NCBI GenBank assembly: GCA_039193195.1 | Contig: JBCCWS010000047.1 | Span: 1-46,882, forward strand | DNA length: 46,882 nt | Direction of reading: 5' to 3' | From: Pseudomonadota bacterium | GTDB taxonomy: Bacteria; Pseudomonadota; Gammaproteobacteria; Steroidobacterales; JBCBZW01 | Part shown: positions 26,350 to 35,048 of the stretch, piece after piece | Layout: each line of letters starts with the position of its first letter | How positions within the stretch are numbered: the first letter of the stretch is position 1 | Notes under the pieces: model-generated | Database searches by the model: none | What the model was told of the DNA's origin: nothing | The model's input: the letters and a program-made list of their open reading frames with translations, nothing else | Made by a program: the position numbers and the translations under genes

Positions 26350-26744
26350 GTGCGTTGGGCGGCTGGGGTGACTTCTCGTGATGCGCAGCTCGGCCCAAGC
26401 CACGGATTCGCGAGGAAACCGGTCCTGGTTCGCGCTCTTCTCCTGCTCTATGCGGCGGCGGCGTTTGCCGCGTTGGCCGCATTAGAGATTCCATCCCGGA
26501 TGGTCATTGGAAGCTCGTCTTCCTTGGCGTGTGGTTTATCGTCGCCATGATTCCGGTTCATATGGTCGAGTCTGTATTCGAGCGGTACGAGATTAACTTG
26601 CGAAGCAAGACCTGTAGTCGCTGGGGTTCGCACAGTGGCTTCGAGCGATGGGTGGTGCCTGTTGCTCTAAAGTTGACATACTATGCCCCTTACATCGTCG
26701 GCGCTTTCCTGGGGTTGTATGGCGTGTTGGCCGTTGTTGGTTAG
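26350..26744 (+). pseudogene. Small membrane protein, probably frameshifted
   Basis: Two overlapping rightward frames look like halves of one membrane protein. The first (from 26350) ends in a strongly hydrophobic helix, VLVRALLLLYAAAAFAALAAL followed by EIP, then turns into Ser-rich nonsense. The second reads DGHWKLVFLGVWFIVAMIPVH from about 26499, then VESVFERYEINL and a last helix KLTYYAPYIVGAFLGLYGVLAV, stopping at 26744. A one-base change near 26490-26500 would join them into a three-helix protein. Alternatively the GTG at 26529 starts a genuine 71-residue protein. No family is recognised. Confidence 0.35.
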
Positions 26745-26782
26745 CGTGGTGAAGCCTAATATTCGCATTGAGTCCGACACGG

Positions 26783-26824
26783 GAAATTGACCCCCCTTCG
26801 CTGTCGCTGCGGTCGGTCAATTTC
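26783..26824. repeat. Inverted repeat, 10-bp perfect arms
   Basis: GAAATTGACC (26783-26792) and GGTCAATTTC (26815-26824) are exact inverted copies around a 22-nt spacer. The structure lies 38 bp after the small membrane protein stop. It could be a factor-dependent terminator, a protein-binding site or a transposon-derived end. Confidence 0.55.
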
Positions 26825-26881
26825 AGTGCGGATCATCCTTGGTGGTGGAGGTCGTTTGAGGAGCGTGGTCACGCGCGGAGA

Positions 26882-26908
26882 GTGCATTCGGCGTCCCCCC
26901 GAATGCAC
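26882..26908. repeat. Inverted repeat, 10-bp arms with 7-nt loop
   Basis: GTGCATTCGG (26882-26891) and CCGAATGCAC (26899-26908) pair perfectly around CGTCCCC. It lies 59 bp upstream of the next gene, in its probable leader or promoter. No U-tract follows. An operator or a 5' RNA hairpin is possible. Confidence 0.55.
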
Positions 26909-26966
26909 ACGATGGTGTAGGCTGGTGCTTCGGCGATTCTGACTAACGGAGCGATAGCTGCGCCGT

Positions 26967-27563
26967 TTGCCCAGAGCGTTCGTCGTGTTTATCGCGGGCG
27001 CCCTCATCAGTGTTGAGTCCCTTGGGAGTTCCCAGCCCGCGCGTTGGGAAGATTGGCGGTTTCGAATCGATGAGCGAAATTGCGAGCTGACGAGGCAGTA
27101 CAACTCGGGCAACTCAGCTCGTCCGGAGGAACAAGGTTTCTTGGCCAACACCCACTTTGGAACGATGATGTTCCATATACTCGCCAAGACCAGTTACCGC
27201 GACGCAGACCGCTATCGAATCGGCGAGACCATCTTCGGCGTAAAGGTCTGGTCCCACGAGAAGATTCAATCCAACGAGCAGTTGGCTTTCCTCGAATTCG
27301 GTGGCTATAGGAAAGAGGCAGCTGAGTTCGGAAAGCGACGCGGCAGCGATAACATCAGTCAGGCGTTTTCGGGCTTCTGGTTCTACGGCGCAAAGGCCGA
27401 TGAGTTGCTGTATCGCGTGGCTCAAGGGGAGCCCGTCCGATTGGTCTTCAAGAACGCGTTAGGCGAAACGGTTGTCGACACGGAATTCGCCGGCAGAAGG
27501 CGGGACCGAATTCCCGCCTGGACGGAAGCCTTTCGGGCGTGCGTGGTGGCGAACCGTGAGTAA
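26967..27563 (+). CDS. Secreted or periplasmic hypothetical protein
   Basis: A 198-residue protein of unrecognised family. The N-terminus (FVVFIAGALISVESLGSSQPA) resembles a signal peptide. The mature part begins WRFRIDERNCELTRQYNSG and contains two further segments likely to form beta structure (FGTMMFHILAKTSY and EQLAFLEFGGYRKEA), ending ACVVANRE. The pair of cysteines, near the start of the mature chain and in the last ten residues, could form a disulfide. The start is uncertain: TTG at 26967 gives the signal-like sequence, but the nearest GGAG lies about 15 nt upstream; a GTG a few codons on is possible. Its composition is less GC-rich than its neighbours. Confidence 0.6.
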   Translation: MPRAFVVFIAGALISVESLGSSQPARWEDWRFRIDERNCELTRQYNSGNSARPEEQGFLANTHFGTMMFHILAKTSYRDADRYRIGETIFGVKVWSHEKIQSNEQLAFLEFGGYRKEAAEFGKRRGSDNISQAFSGFWFYGAKADELLYRVAQGEPVRLVFKNALGETVVDTEFAGRRRDRIPAWTEAFRACVVANRE

Positions 27564-28103
27564 TAGCGGGAGAGGGGATTGCCCGCTGCTCTTTCGAACG
27601 GCGTCAGCCGTCAGGTGTATCCTTGAAGCTGCCCCACAGTCCCGCCGATGCGAACCTCGCAACGTGGACGTGACGGACAAGCGCAGCTACTCCGCCGTGC
27701 TCTACAACGCCGGCGAGTGACTGCGCCCAAGCGTGCCGCTTCGCGCCCGCTCGCTTGACCAACGCGAGGAGCACCTACCTATGTGTAGCAGCGCGCATCG
27801 TTCGCGACTTGCTACTTGCCGCAGACACCGGTTGATCCCGGATCCTTCTCACGGCGGTTTGGTGGGCGCGGGCGGCGCTCGGTGCGTGGGATCCCCAATC
27901 ACTATCGGTGACGGTGAACTTGGGTACGGGCAATGCTACCGATAGCACCTTAGCCGTTACTGAACCCTCTTCGGGTTGCACCCTTGGGGATGCAGCATGA
28001 GGTTGGGCGTCTTGACCTGGCCCGTACGCAGTGCATTTCGCTCCGAGCGTCTGCCCGTCCGCGGCCGCTCGCTCGCCTCGGGCGCCATCAACCCTGCGTG
28101 CTC
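27564..28103. other. Gene-poor region with a protein fragment
   Basis: A 540-bp stretch between convergent genes. Apart from the fragment at 27885-28000 I see only short Arg/Ser-rich frames with no motif. No transposase remains or RNA gene were recognised. Confidence 0.4.
27885..28000 (+). pseudogene. Fragment of a secreted beta-helix (CSLREA-like) protein
   Basis: One frame ending at the TGA 27998-28000 reads SLSVTVNLGTGNATDSTLAV followed directly by TEPSSGCTLGDAA. The last part resembles the xGxCTLRDAIxAAN motif that opens many secreted parallel-beta-helix (CSLREA/polymorphic outer-membrane type) proteins, which continue for hundreds of residues. Here it stops at once and there is no start or signal peptide, so it would be a relic. 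The assignment rests on one short motif. Confidence 0.3.
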
Positions 28104-29690
28104 TCATCCCACCCGATCCCGCAGAATCTCTCGCGCCGCATTGTGACCGGGCACCCCCGTCACGCCGCCGCCGGGATGCGCGCCACTACCGCACAAGTAG
28201 AGCCCCGTCACGGGCATGCGATAGTTGGCCGCGCCAAGCATGGGCCGCGCGCTGTAAAGCTGATTCAGTGCCAGCGCGCCATGAAAGATGTCTCCGCCGG
28301 TAAGCCCGAGCTTGCGTTCCAGATCCGCGGGACTCAGCGCCATATACCCAAGGACGCTGTCAGCAAACCCGGGCGCATAGCGATCGACCGTGTCGATCAT
28401 GTGCCGGGCGACCGTATCGCGCACCTCGTCCCATTCTCGTCCGTCCGGCAGCTGGGGACTCACGTGCTGGCAGAACAGGCTGGCCACGTGCTGGCCTTGC
28501 GGCGCCAGTGAGTCATCGAGCGTGCTGGGGATGAGCATCTCCACGATGGGCTCACGCGCCCAGCCTTCACGACGGGCGTCAACGTAGGCCTGCTCCATGT
28601 AGTCCAGCGTCGGCGCGACGATGATCCCCGCGCTGTGGTGCGGGCCGGGGGCGGGCCGGCTGGCGAAGGTGGGCAGGCGATCGAGGGCGACGTTCATGCG
28701 GAACGTGCCAGAGCCATACCGCGTGCTTTCTACTCGCCGCTGGACCTCAGATGGCAACGTCCCCGCCGGTAAGAGGTCGAGCAGCAGCCGCTTCGGCGTG
28801 ACATTAGCGGAGACGATAGGTGCGCGTTCCTCCGTGCCGTCCTCTAGCCGCACGCCGGCGACCTTCCCGTCCTTCACCAGTACCTCGGCGACCCGTGCAT
28901 CGCAGCGGATCTCTGCACCCGCCGCGCGGGCAGCGGCAGCAATAGACTCCGAGATCGCGCCCATGCCGCCCACGGCATGGCCCCAGGCGCCTGATACCCC
29001 GTTCACCTCGCCGAACACGTGGTGGAGCAGCACGTAAGCACTGCCGCCCGAGTAGGGGGTAGAGAAGTTGCCGACGATGGAGTCGAAGCCGAACAGGGCT
29101 TTGATGTGGGGGTTCTCGAACCAGCCGTCGAGCACGTCAGCCGCGCTGGCGGTGAAGAGCTGGAACACGGCGTCCTGATCGTGCTGCGGCAGCTTGCGTA
29201 GTCGGTTGGCGAGACGTCCTGCGCGCCACAGATCGAGGAGACCACCGCCCACGTTCGGTGGGGTCTCGAGCAGCATGTCGCGCAGGACGGAGGCGGCTCG
29301 CTCCAGCCAGTCGTAGTAGGCGGGTAAGGCTTCGGCATCGCGCTTGGAGTGGCGGGCGAACTCCGCCTGCGTCCCGGCGAGATCGGTGCCGGTAGCCAGG
29401 GAGCGTTCGCTGTCGAGGGGCATGAAGTTGCCGATGGGCCGATTGCGGATCTCGAGGCCGTGGCCGTGCAGGTCGAGATCGGCGATGACCTTGGGGTTGA
29501 GGAGGCTGACCGTGTAGCTCGCGAGGGAGTTGCGGAAGCCGGGGTGGAATTCCTCGGTCACGGCCGCGCCGCCGACGCGTGAGCGCGCTTCCAGCACCAG
29601 GACGCTGCGCCCCGCGCGTGCGAGGTAAGCGGCGCAGGTCAGGCCGTTGTGGCCGCCTCCGAGGATGATGACATCGGGTCCGTTGCTCAT
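28104..29690 (-). CDS. Phytoene-desaturase/PYROXD2-like FAD oxidoreductase
   Basis: A 528-residue flavoprotein of the phytoene-desaturase superfamily. The dinucleotide fold is at the very start (VIILGGGHNGLTCAAYLARAG with the acidic end LVLEARSRVGG), and the C-terminal FAD motif is GLYLCGSGAHPGGGVTGVPGHNAA. The body (SGAWGHAVGGMGAISESIA, AAGAEIRCDARV) is typical of the PYROXD2 branch rather than of carotenoid enzymes, and no carotenoid gene is adjacent. The substrate is unknown; oxidation of a hydrophobic or polyunsaturated molecule is the family norm. It is a single gene, convergent with the gene-poor stretch on its left and divergent from the TAP-like hydrolase on its right (290-bp gap). 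Confidence 0.88.
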   Translation of the reverse strand: MSNGPDVIILGGGHNGLTCAAYLARAGRSVLVLEARSRVGGAAVTEEFHPGFRNSLASYTVSLLNPKVIADLDLHGHGLEIRNRPIGNFMPLDSERSLATGTDLAGTQAEFARHSKRDAEALPAYYDWLERAASVLRDMLLETPPNVGGGLLDLWRAGRLANRLRKLPQHDQDAVFQLFTASAADVLDGWFENPHIKALFGFDSIVGNFSTPYSGGSAYVLLHHVFGEVNGVSGAWGHAVGGMGAISESIAAAARAAGAEIRCDARVAEVLVKDGKVAGVRLEDGTEERAPIVSANVTPKRLLLDLLPAGTLPSEVQRRVESTRYGSGTFRMNVALDRLPTFASRPAPGPHHSAGIIVAPTLDYMEQAYVDARREGWAREPIVEMLIPSTLDDSLAPQGQHVASLFCQHVSPQLPDGREWDEVRDTVARHMIDTVDRYAPGFADSVLGYMALSPADLERKLGLTGGDIFHGALALNQLYSARPMLGAANYRMPVTGLYLCGSGAHPGGGVTGVPGHNAAREILRDRVG

Positions 29691-29980
29691 TGCCTTACTC
29701 CAGTGCGCCAGCGGCCGCGCAGACTATAGCACTGGGTACAGATCCTCCTTCACCGTCGCGCCGAGGCCCGCAGGAGGCCTGCCTGTCAGCGGTGGCATGC
29801 CCCTAGGGAGGGTGGGGCATACGAGAGTGGGTAACGCGAAGGGGATCAAGCCGAGCACTTTGGTGTCGGCGAGCGACGCGCCTGCCTGCTTCAGCAGTTC
29901 TCTGACGGCTAGCGCCGCTTGTGGAACAGAAGCTGCACCGCTACCGTTGCGCGTCTGCCTAATTTTTCGGAACTGCTCTC

Positions 29981-32140
29981 ATGTTCGTCCGTACCGCTGT
30001 CCTCATCACGATCCTCTTCAACGGCGCCCTGGCCCAGGACGACCCTGCCTTGGACCAACCCGCCCGCGAGCTGCAAAGGGCGTTTGACGTTCAGCCGTCC
30101 GAAGGCCTAGGTGGAGGCACGACGGCCGCCCTCGACCTGACCATCCCGACCATGTTCAACGACAGTGTCAACGGTCCGATCAACGTCGTCTGTCCATTCA
30201 AGGACGACGTCGACTACAAGCCTGGCGAGGTTACCTGCGGGTTCATCGAGGTGCCGGAGAACCGCAGCGATCCCGACAGCCGCACCATCCGCCTCCTGTT
30301 CACCAAGCTGCACGCCAAGGCCGGGCTGGAACCGGATCCGGACGATGAGGACAAGGACGGAGACGACGACGAAGAGGAGCTGGTGGAGCGCGACGACCCC
30401 ATCGGTTATCTCACGGGCGGTCCCGGGGCTCCTGTCGCATACTACGTCAAACGCTTCATCGACCACGACCTGCTGAAGACGCGCGACATCTACATCCTGC
30501 AGCAGCGCGGGATCGAGGAGAGCGGCGCCTTCTGCCCGTTCTTTGGCACAATCCGCCCGGAGCTGTCCGTGGCGAAGAGCATGCGTGAGGCGGAGTTGGA
30601 GATGGCCCAACGCATTCGTGACTGTCTCGACGCTGCGACGGCGCGCGGAGTGGATGTTTCCGCCTATAACACTGTTGAGAACGCCCATGACGTGCGAGCC
30701 CTACGACGCGCACTTGGCTTTGACACCTGGAATGTCTGGGGCATTTCCTACGGCTCGCATCTCGGCCAGATGCTCACCCAGATCGATCCCGACGGCATTC
30801 GCGCGCTGGTCATCGATGCGATCGTTCCGAACAACCTCGAAGAGCTCATGCGGTTCGGTAAGTGGCTCGCGCTGGATTTCGAAAAGCTGTTCGAGCGGTG
30901 CGACGAGACGGGAGGCCCTCACTGCGAGGGGCTGGAGGAGCGCTTTGACGCGCTGTTCGACGCGCCCTGGCTGCGAGTCGACGCGCCGGATGAAGAGGTA
31001 GTCCCGGCGGGGGAGTTCCATCTTCCGCCCTACATTGGCGGCTTCCTTGCCTTCTCGATGCTGTATGAGCAGGACAAGTACCCAGCGATCCCTGCGGTGA
31101 TGGATCATCTCGTGGAGAAGTTTGAGCAGGGTGACTCCGATCTCTTCACGGGACTGGGCGGCATCCTGTCAGGCGGTGGCGATCAGGGGATGAGTTCCGC
31201 CATTAGGTGCAACGACGGCTACTACCAGGCGGCGGCCGATGATCTCCCGAAGGACCTCGAGGAGTATCCCCGCGTCGCTGCGGCGGTGTCGTCGCTCGAG
31301 GGGGCACAGGCGCTGGCGCAGGCGTGCATCGATGGGGGCGCCGCCCCCCGCGACCGCGCGGACTATCAGCTAGTGCAAACGGACATTCCCACCTTGATCA
31401 TCAACGGCCGCTGGGATCCGATCACGCCGCCGCCGCTTGCCGAGTTGATTGCGCCGGGCTTTTCCAACGGCCGTTTGATTCTAGTGCCCTACGCTGGACA
31501 CGGCCCCACCCGATCCATGAGTGAATGTTCCGGTAAGGTGCTCACGGCCTTCTACGACGACCCGAGTCAGGACCTTGGCCAACTGGATGCGTTGTGCTTT
31601 GAGGAAGGTCCGGGCGCGCCGGAGTTCACCCGCTACAAGACGACAGACCTGCCACTCAGCGCGTTCTCGCTTCTGGCGCTCGATGAGAAGAAGCCGCTCA
31701 TCATCGCTGGCGTCTCCGCCGGCACATCGGCGCTGATTCTACTAATCGGACTGCTGCTCATCCCTACTGGTGTCATTGCCCGTATCCGTGTCTTCGGTGG
31801 CGCTCAGGGGCTTGCGATCGGCGACGGCTCGACGAGGCTGCTGGCCTTCGTCACTGCGCTCACCGGCGTTGGCGGCCTCGCCCTGCTCGGGATTGGCGCT
31901 GGCAAGGCTTACAAGATCGCTGAGGAATCCCTCGTCGCCGGGATGGCGTGGCCCGCGCCGATCGGGCCTTGGCTGTTGTTGCTGGCGGCGCTGTGCGGTC
32001 TCGCGCTCACGGTGCGAACGGTTACTAGGCGGTTGCAGGAACCTGTGCGACTGGGAACCGTACTGGGCTTTGTGCTCATGGGCGCGGCGGCTATCGTGCT
32101 GCTCGTCACGGCCTTCCTCTGGGACTTAGGGCCATTCTGA
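29981..32140 (+). CDS. TAP-like alpha/beta-hydrolase with C-terminal membrane domain
   Basis: A 719-residue exported hydrolase of the S33/tricorn-aminopeptidase-like type. An N-terminal signal (VRTAVLITILFNGALAQ) is followed by the lid-containing hydrolase domain. Catalytic residues are Ser256 in WGISYGSHLGQ, Asp479 in NGRWDPITPP and His507 in YAGHGPT. Two features are unusual. One is a run of about 20 acidic residues near 115-137 (DPDDEDKDGDDDEEEL), a possible calcium-binding or disordered loop. The other is an appended C-terminal domain (about 570-717) with four hydrophobic helices that would anchor the enzyme in the membrane. Ordinary TAP-like peptidases end shortly after the histidine. 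Release of N-terminal residues or of esters in the periplasm is inferred. Confidence 0.88.
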   Translation: MFVRTAVLITILFNGALAQDDPALDQPARELQRAFDVQPSEGLGGGTTAALDLTIPTMFNDSVNGPINVVCPFKDDVDYKPGEVTCGFIEVPENRSDPDSRTIRLLFTKLHAKAGLEPDPDDEDKDGDDDEEELVERDDPIGYLTGGPGAPVAYYVKRFIDHDLLKTRDIYILQQRGIEESGAFCPFFGTIRPELSVAKSMREAELEMAQRIRDCLDAATARGVDVSAYNTVENAHDVRALRRALGFDTWNVWGISYGSHLGQMLTQIDPDGIRALVIDAIVPNNLEELMRFGKWLALDFEKLFERCDETGGPHCEGLEERFDALFDAPWLRVDAPDEEVVPAGEFHLPPYIGGFLAFSMLYEQDKYPAIPAVMDHLVEKFEQGDSDLFTGLGGILSGGGDQGMSSAIRCNDGYYQAAADDLPKDLEEYPRVAAAVSSLEGAQALAQACIDGGAAPRDRADYQLVQTDIPTLIINGRWDPITPPPLAELIAPGFSNGRLILVPYAGHGPTRSMSECSGKVLTAFYDDPSQDLGQLDALCFEEGPGAPEFTRYKTTDLPLSAFSLLALDEKKPLIIAGVSAGTSALILLIGLLLIPTGVIARIRVFGGAQGLAIGDGSTRLLAFVTALTGVGGLALLGIGAGKAYKIAEESLVAGMAWPAPIGPWLLLLAALCGLALTVRTVTRRLQEPVRLGTVLGFVLMGAAAIVLLVTAFLWDLGPF

Positions 32141-32531
32141 TTGCGCGCCAAGTCCGGGCAGTCTCGTGGGCTGTCGGCCTGGCGCGCTGCGCTGCGCTCA
32201 AGAGCCACCGGCAGATCCATTTGCCAATAATGGTCTGCACGGCAGCAGAAACAGCCTAGCGGCCATGATCAGTGACTAAAGCTGAGGCGTATGCAAGGCG
32301 CCGTGCAGGCCTTCCTCCGCCGTCCGCTCTTCGTGGCGTCAGCGATGCCGCGAGACACTCGGGGCCTCAGCCCCGTTGGAACTGGAGCGGGGCAGTGGTA
32401 ACTTGGAACGCGCTAATCGAGTGGTAAGACCAACAGACCTATAGCAGCCACTCACTCGTCGGCAGCTCGTGCCCAAGAGATACCTCGGCTGACGACTCAT
32501 CTGTCGCTTACCGACTACAGAGGGACCCGAG
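32141..32531. other. Upstream region of the FG-GAP gene
   Basis: A 391-bp stretch with no supported gene on either strand. It must contain the promoter of the FG-GAP protein gene, but I see no convincing -35/-10 pair. AGAGGGACCCGAG before the ATG at 32532 supplies the ribosome-binding site. Confidence 0.4.
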
Positions 32532-34304
32532 ATGAGTAACAAGAGCAAACCAAGCAACACGATGGTAGCGCGCACCCTGTATCAGGTGACCGCTAGCCTC
32601 TGCGGACTAGCATTGCTGAGCACTAGCGCCGCGCTGGCGGCTGACGAAGGTTGGCCCGCGGAATTCCTGCTGAGCGACCTTCGGCCTGTCGCGGGCGGTG
32701 ACGGCACGCGCGGCACCATTTTCGTGGGGCCCTTTGAGGGGCAGCAGATCGGGTACACGCTGAGCAGTGCGGGCGATGTAAACGGAGATGGCCTCAGCGA
32801 CCTCATCCTGGGCGCACCGCTCGATCGCATGGGCACTGGGCAGGGCGATATCGGTTTCGCCTTCGTCATCTTTGGGCGGAGCGAGCCCATCGAACCCATA
32901 TTCGATCTCGCAAACCTGCTGCCTGGGCGCGGTGACGGCAGTCGCGGTTTTGTTCTACGGGGGGCCTTTGCGGAGGGCGAGGCTGGCTCGGACGTGGCCT
33001 CTGCAGGTGACCTCAACGGCGATGGCTTCGATGATCTGCTCATCGGCACGCGTCACAACCTCTCGCAGAGCCCGTTCGGTGGCGAGGTCTTCGTGCTTTT
33101 CGGTCGCGCTGATGGGTTCGCGCCACTGATTGACCTAAAGGACCTGCTGACAGTTGGCGGTGGTGATGGCAGCGAGGGTTTCGTACTGCGTGGACGACTG
33201 GAACCCGGCGCCTACTTCGGCAGCGCCATCGCCGGCAACTGCGATGTCAACGGGGACGGCATCGGCGACTTCATCGTTGGGGCGCCAGGCAGTGAAGCTC
33301 CGGACGGCGATTCCTTTGCGCGGGGCGTGGTCTTCGTCGTGTTCGGGCGTGAAGAGAGCTTCGGCGCAGAGTTCTGGACCGACCGCCTGTATCCCGAGTT
33401 CGGCGGTGACGGCAGCGAGGGCTTTGCAATCCTCGGTCCATCGTTTTTCGATGCCCTGGGCACAGATGTCGCATGCGCCGGGGATGTAAATGGCGATGGT
33501 ATCGACGATGTCGCCATGACTGCCGCGCTTGGGTTGGAGCCCGCAGACAGAAGCGGGCCGGGCAAGGGCTTCATCGTGTTTGGCCGAAGGGATGTCGGGG
33601 AACCGGTCATCGACACGATTGACCTGTACGGCATCAACGGCGGTGACGGGTCCATAGGCACTGTGATCCACGGTCAACCCAATACGATCGACGCCATCGC
33701 CGACGTAGTATCCGCTGGAGATGCAAACGGCGATGGCGTTGGTGATCTGTTGTTTGACAACAGCCTCATCAATGGCGGCATCGGTGAGGTCTACCTTGTC
33801 TTTGGCAGTGCCGGCGGCCTGCCCTCGGACATCTTCGTCGAGTCCTTCAGTCCCTTTGAGGGCGGGGACGGGAGCCGCGGCGTACTGGTGGGGACGCTTG
33901 AGGACGGTCAGGGCGAGGGCGACATATCGGCGCTGATCGGTGCAAGGGGCGCCGGCGGCGACCTCAATGGTGATGGCATCTCGGACGTCCTGGTATCAGC
34001 TATTGGTGATGACGGGCCGGGGGGCGCCGATGCGGGTGCCACCTACGTGATTTTTGGGCTGACCGATTGGCCCTCCATCGCGCCAGTGGATCGCCTGCTG
34101 GCGGAAAATGGTGGCGACGGCGGCGAGGGCTTCGTGGTGTACGGTATTGACCCGGACGACAGCAGCGGTCGCGCCATGGCGGTGCTCCAGGACTTCAACG
34201 GCGATGGACGTCCCGATCTTGCCGTGAGCGCTGGTGGCGCTGACCGCGGCACCCGGGAAAACACAGGCGAGGTCTACGTACTCTTCGGACCGCCAATACC
34301 GTAA
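32532..34304 (+). CDS. Secreted FG-GAP (integrin-alpha-like) beta-propeller protein
   Basis: A 590-residue exported protein. The signal peptide is long (residues about 1-37, LCGLALLSTSAALAADE). It is followed by seven FG-GAP repeats, each with a calcium-binding loop of the form D-x-N-G-D-G-x-x-D: DVNGDGLSD, DLNGDGFDD, DVNGDGIGD, DVNGDGIDD, DANGDGVGD, DLNGDGISD and DFNGDGRPD. Between them lies a second conserved element, GGDGSxGFVLxG, often preceded by a VFGR strand. Seven blades make a complete propeller, so the gene looks full-length. No enzyme motif or anchor follows; the role is probably adhesion or matrix binding, by analogy with integrin-alpha heads. Confidence 0.9.
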   Translation: MSNKSKPSNTMVARTLYQVTASLCGLALLSTSAALAADEGWPAEFLLSDLRPVAGGDGTRGTIFVGPFEGQQIGYTLSSAGDVNGDGLSDLILGAPLDRMGTGQGDIGFAFVIFGRSEPIEPIFDLANLLPGRGDGSRGFVLRGAFAEGEAGSDVASAGDLNGDGFDDLLIGTRHNLSQSPFGGEVFVLFGRADGFAPLIDLKDLLTVGGGDGSEGFVLRGRLEPGAYFGSAIAGNCDVNGDGIGDFIVGAPGSEAPDGDSFARGVVFVVFGREESFGAEFWTDRLYPEFGGDGSEGFAILGPSFFDALGTDVACAGDVNGDGIDDVAMTAALGLEPADRSGPGKGFIVFGRRDVGEPVIDTIDLYGINGGDGSIGTVIHGQPNTIDAIADVVSAGDANGDGVGDLLFDNSLINGGIGEVYLVFGSAGGLPSDIFVESFSPFEGGDGSRGVLVGTLEDGQGEGDISALIGARGAGGDLNGDGISDVLVSAIGDDGPGGADAGATYVIFGLTDWPSIAPVDRLLAENGGDGGEGFVVYGIDPDDSSGRAMAVLQDFNGDGRPDLAVSAGGADRGTRENTGEVYVLFGPPIP

Positions 34305-34468
34305 GGGTGGCTCACGCCAATAGGCGCTAGCCGCGCTCATCTCGAAGGGTGCTGGCATCAACGCTGCGGCCATCCAGTGCCAGGTAACGGGGGCGGCCTC
34401 GACCCGTCGATCCTCCGCCGTCTTCTGGCTGCGCGCCACCGGCAACGCTCGTTCCGCTGCGGGTTGGG

Positions 34469-34942
34469 TTACTGCTCGGTGATCTGTGCTTCCCCGTCCT
34501 CGAGCCAGCCGTGCCACTGCGGGCCGTAGTCCATGCCCAAGTACTCCGCGGAGAGACGAAAGGGAGCGAGGAAAGAAGGGTAAGCCGTTGCATCTGCACC
34601 AACGGACAATACGGACATCCGCCTGCCCCTGAGCTGTCGCCCAAGGTCTGTGCGGCTCTTGAGTAGGTCACTCAGGCGATCGAAGAAGACTTTCATGGAG
34701 CCAGACATCGAGTACCAGTAGATGGGACTGGCGAATACGGTCTGCCGGCAAGCTAGCACTTTCGTTTCCACAAGCTGAATGAAGTCATCGTCAGAGGGGT
34801 ACTTCTGCTCGTAGCGAAACGGGTAAATCCGGTAGTCGAGGAGATCGATATGGTCCGCATCGAGCTGTCGGGCCAACTGCATAGCGATTTGGTAGGTATC
34901 GCCAAACGGGCGGGAAGAGCCCTGCACAATCAGTGTTTTCAT
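34469..34942 (-). CDS. NADPH-dependent FMN-reductase-like flavoprotein
   Basis: A 157-residue flavodoxin-fold protein. TLIVQGSSRPFGDT holds the FMN phosphate loop, FASPIYWYSMSGSMKVFFDR is the conserved flavin-ring and dimer segment of the NAD(P)H:FMN oxidoreductase family, and the rest fits a five-stranded flavodoxin core. It would reduce FMN or quinone-like acceptors in the cytoplasm. I used the ATG at 34942; a TTG five codons upstream is possible. It lies 106 bp downstream of the creatininase-family gene on the same strand, perhaps as a second gene of that unit. Confidence 0.82.
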   Translation of the reverse strand: MKTLIVQGSSRPFGDTYQIAMQLARQLDADHIDLLDYRIYPFRYEQKYPSDDDFIQLVETKVLACRQTVFASPIYWYSMSGSMKVFFDRLSDLLKSRTDLGRQLRGRRMSVLSVGADATAYPSFLAPFRLSAEYLGMDYGPQWHGWLEDGEAQITEQ

Positions 34943-35048
34943 AGAGCGGCTTCTCAAGGGTTCGCGGCGAAGCTCTCACGGCGCACGCGCAAGCGGAGGT
35001 ATGTAGTTCGACAAGGCATCGCTACCTGCCCGGATCGGTTACCAGAGC

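Noticed and set aside
26741-26960. Possible integron attC site formed by the hairpins
   Set aside because: No correctly ordered RYYYAAC/GTTRRRY core pair at attC spacing was found, and there is no integrase or cassette array.
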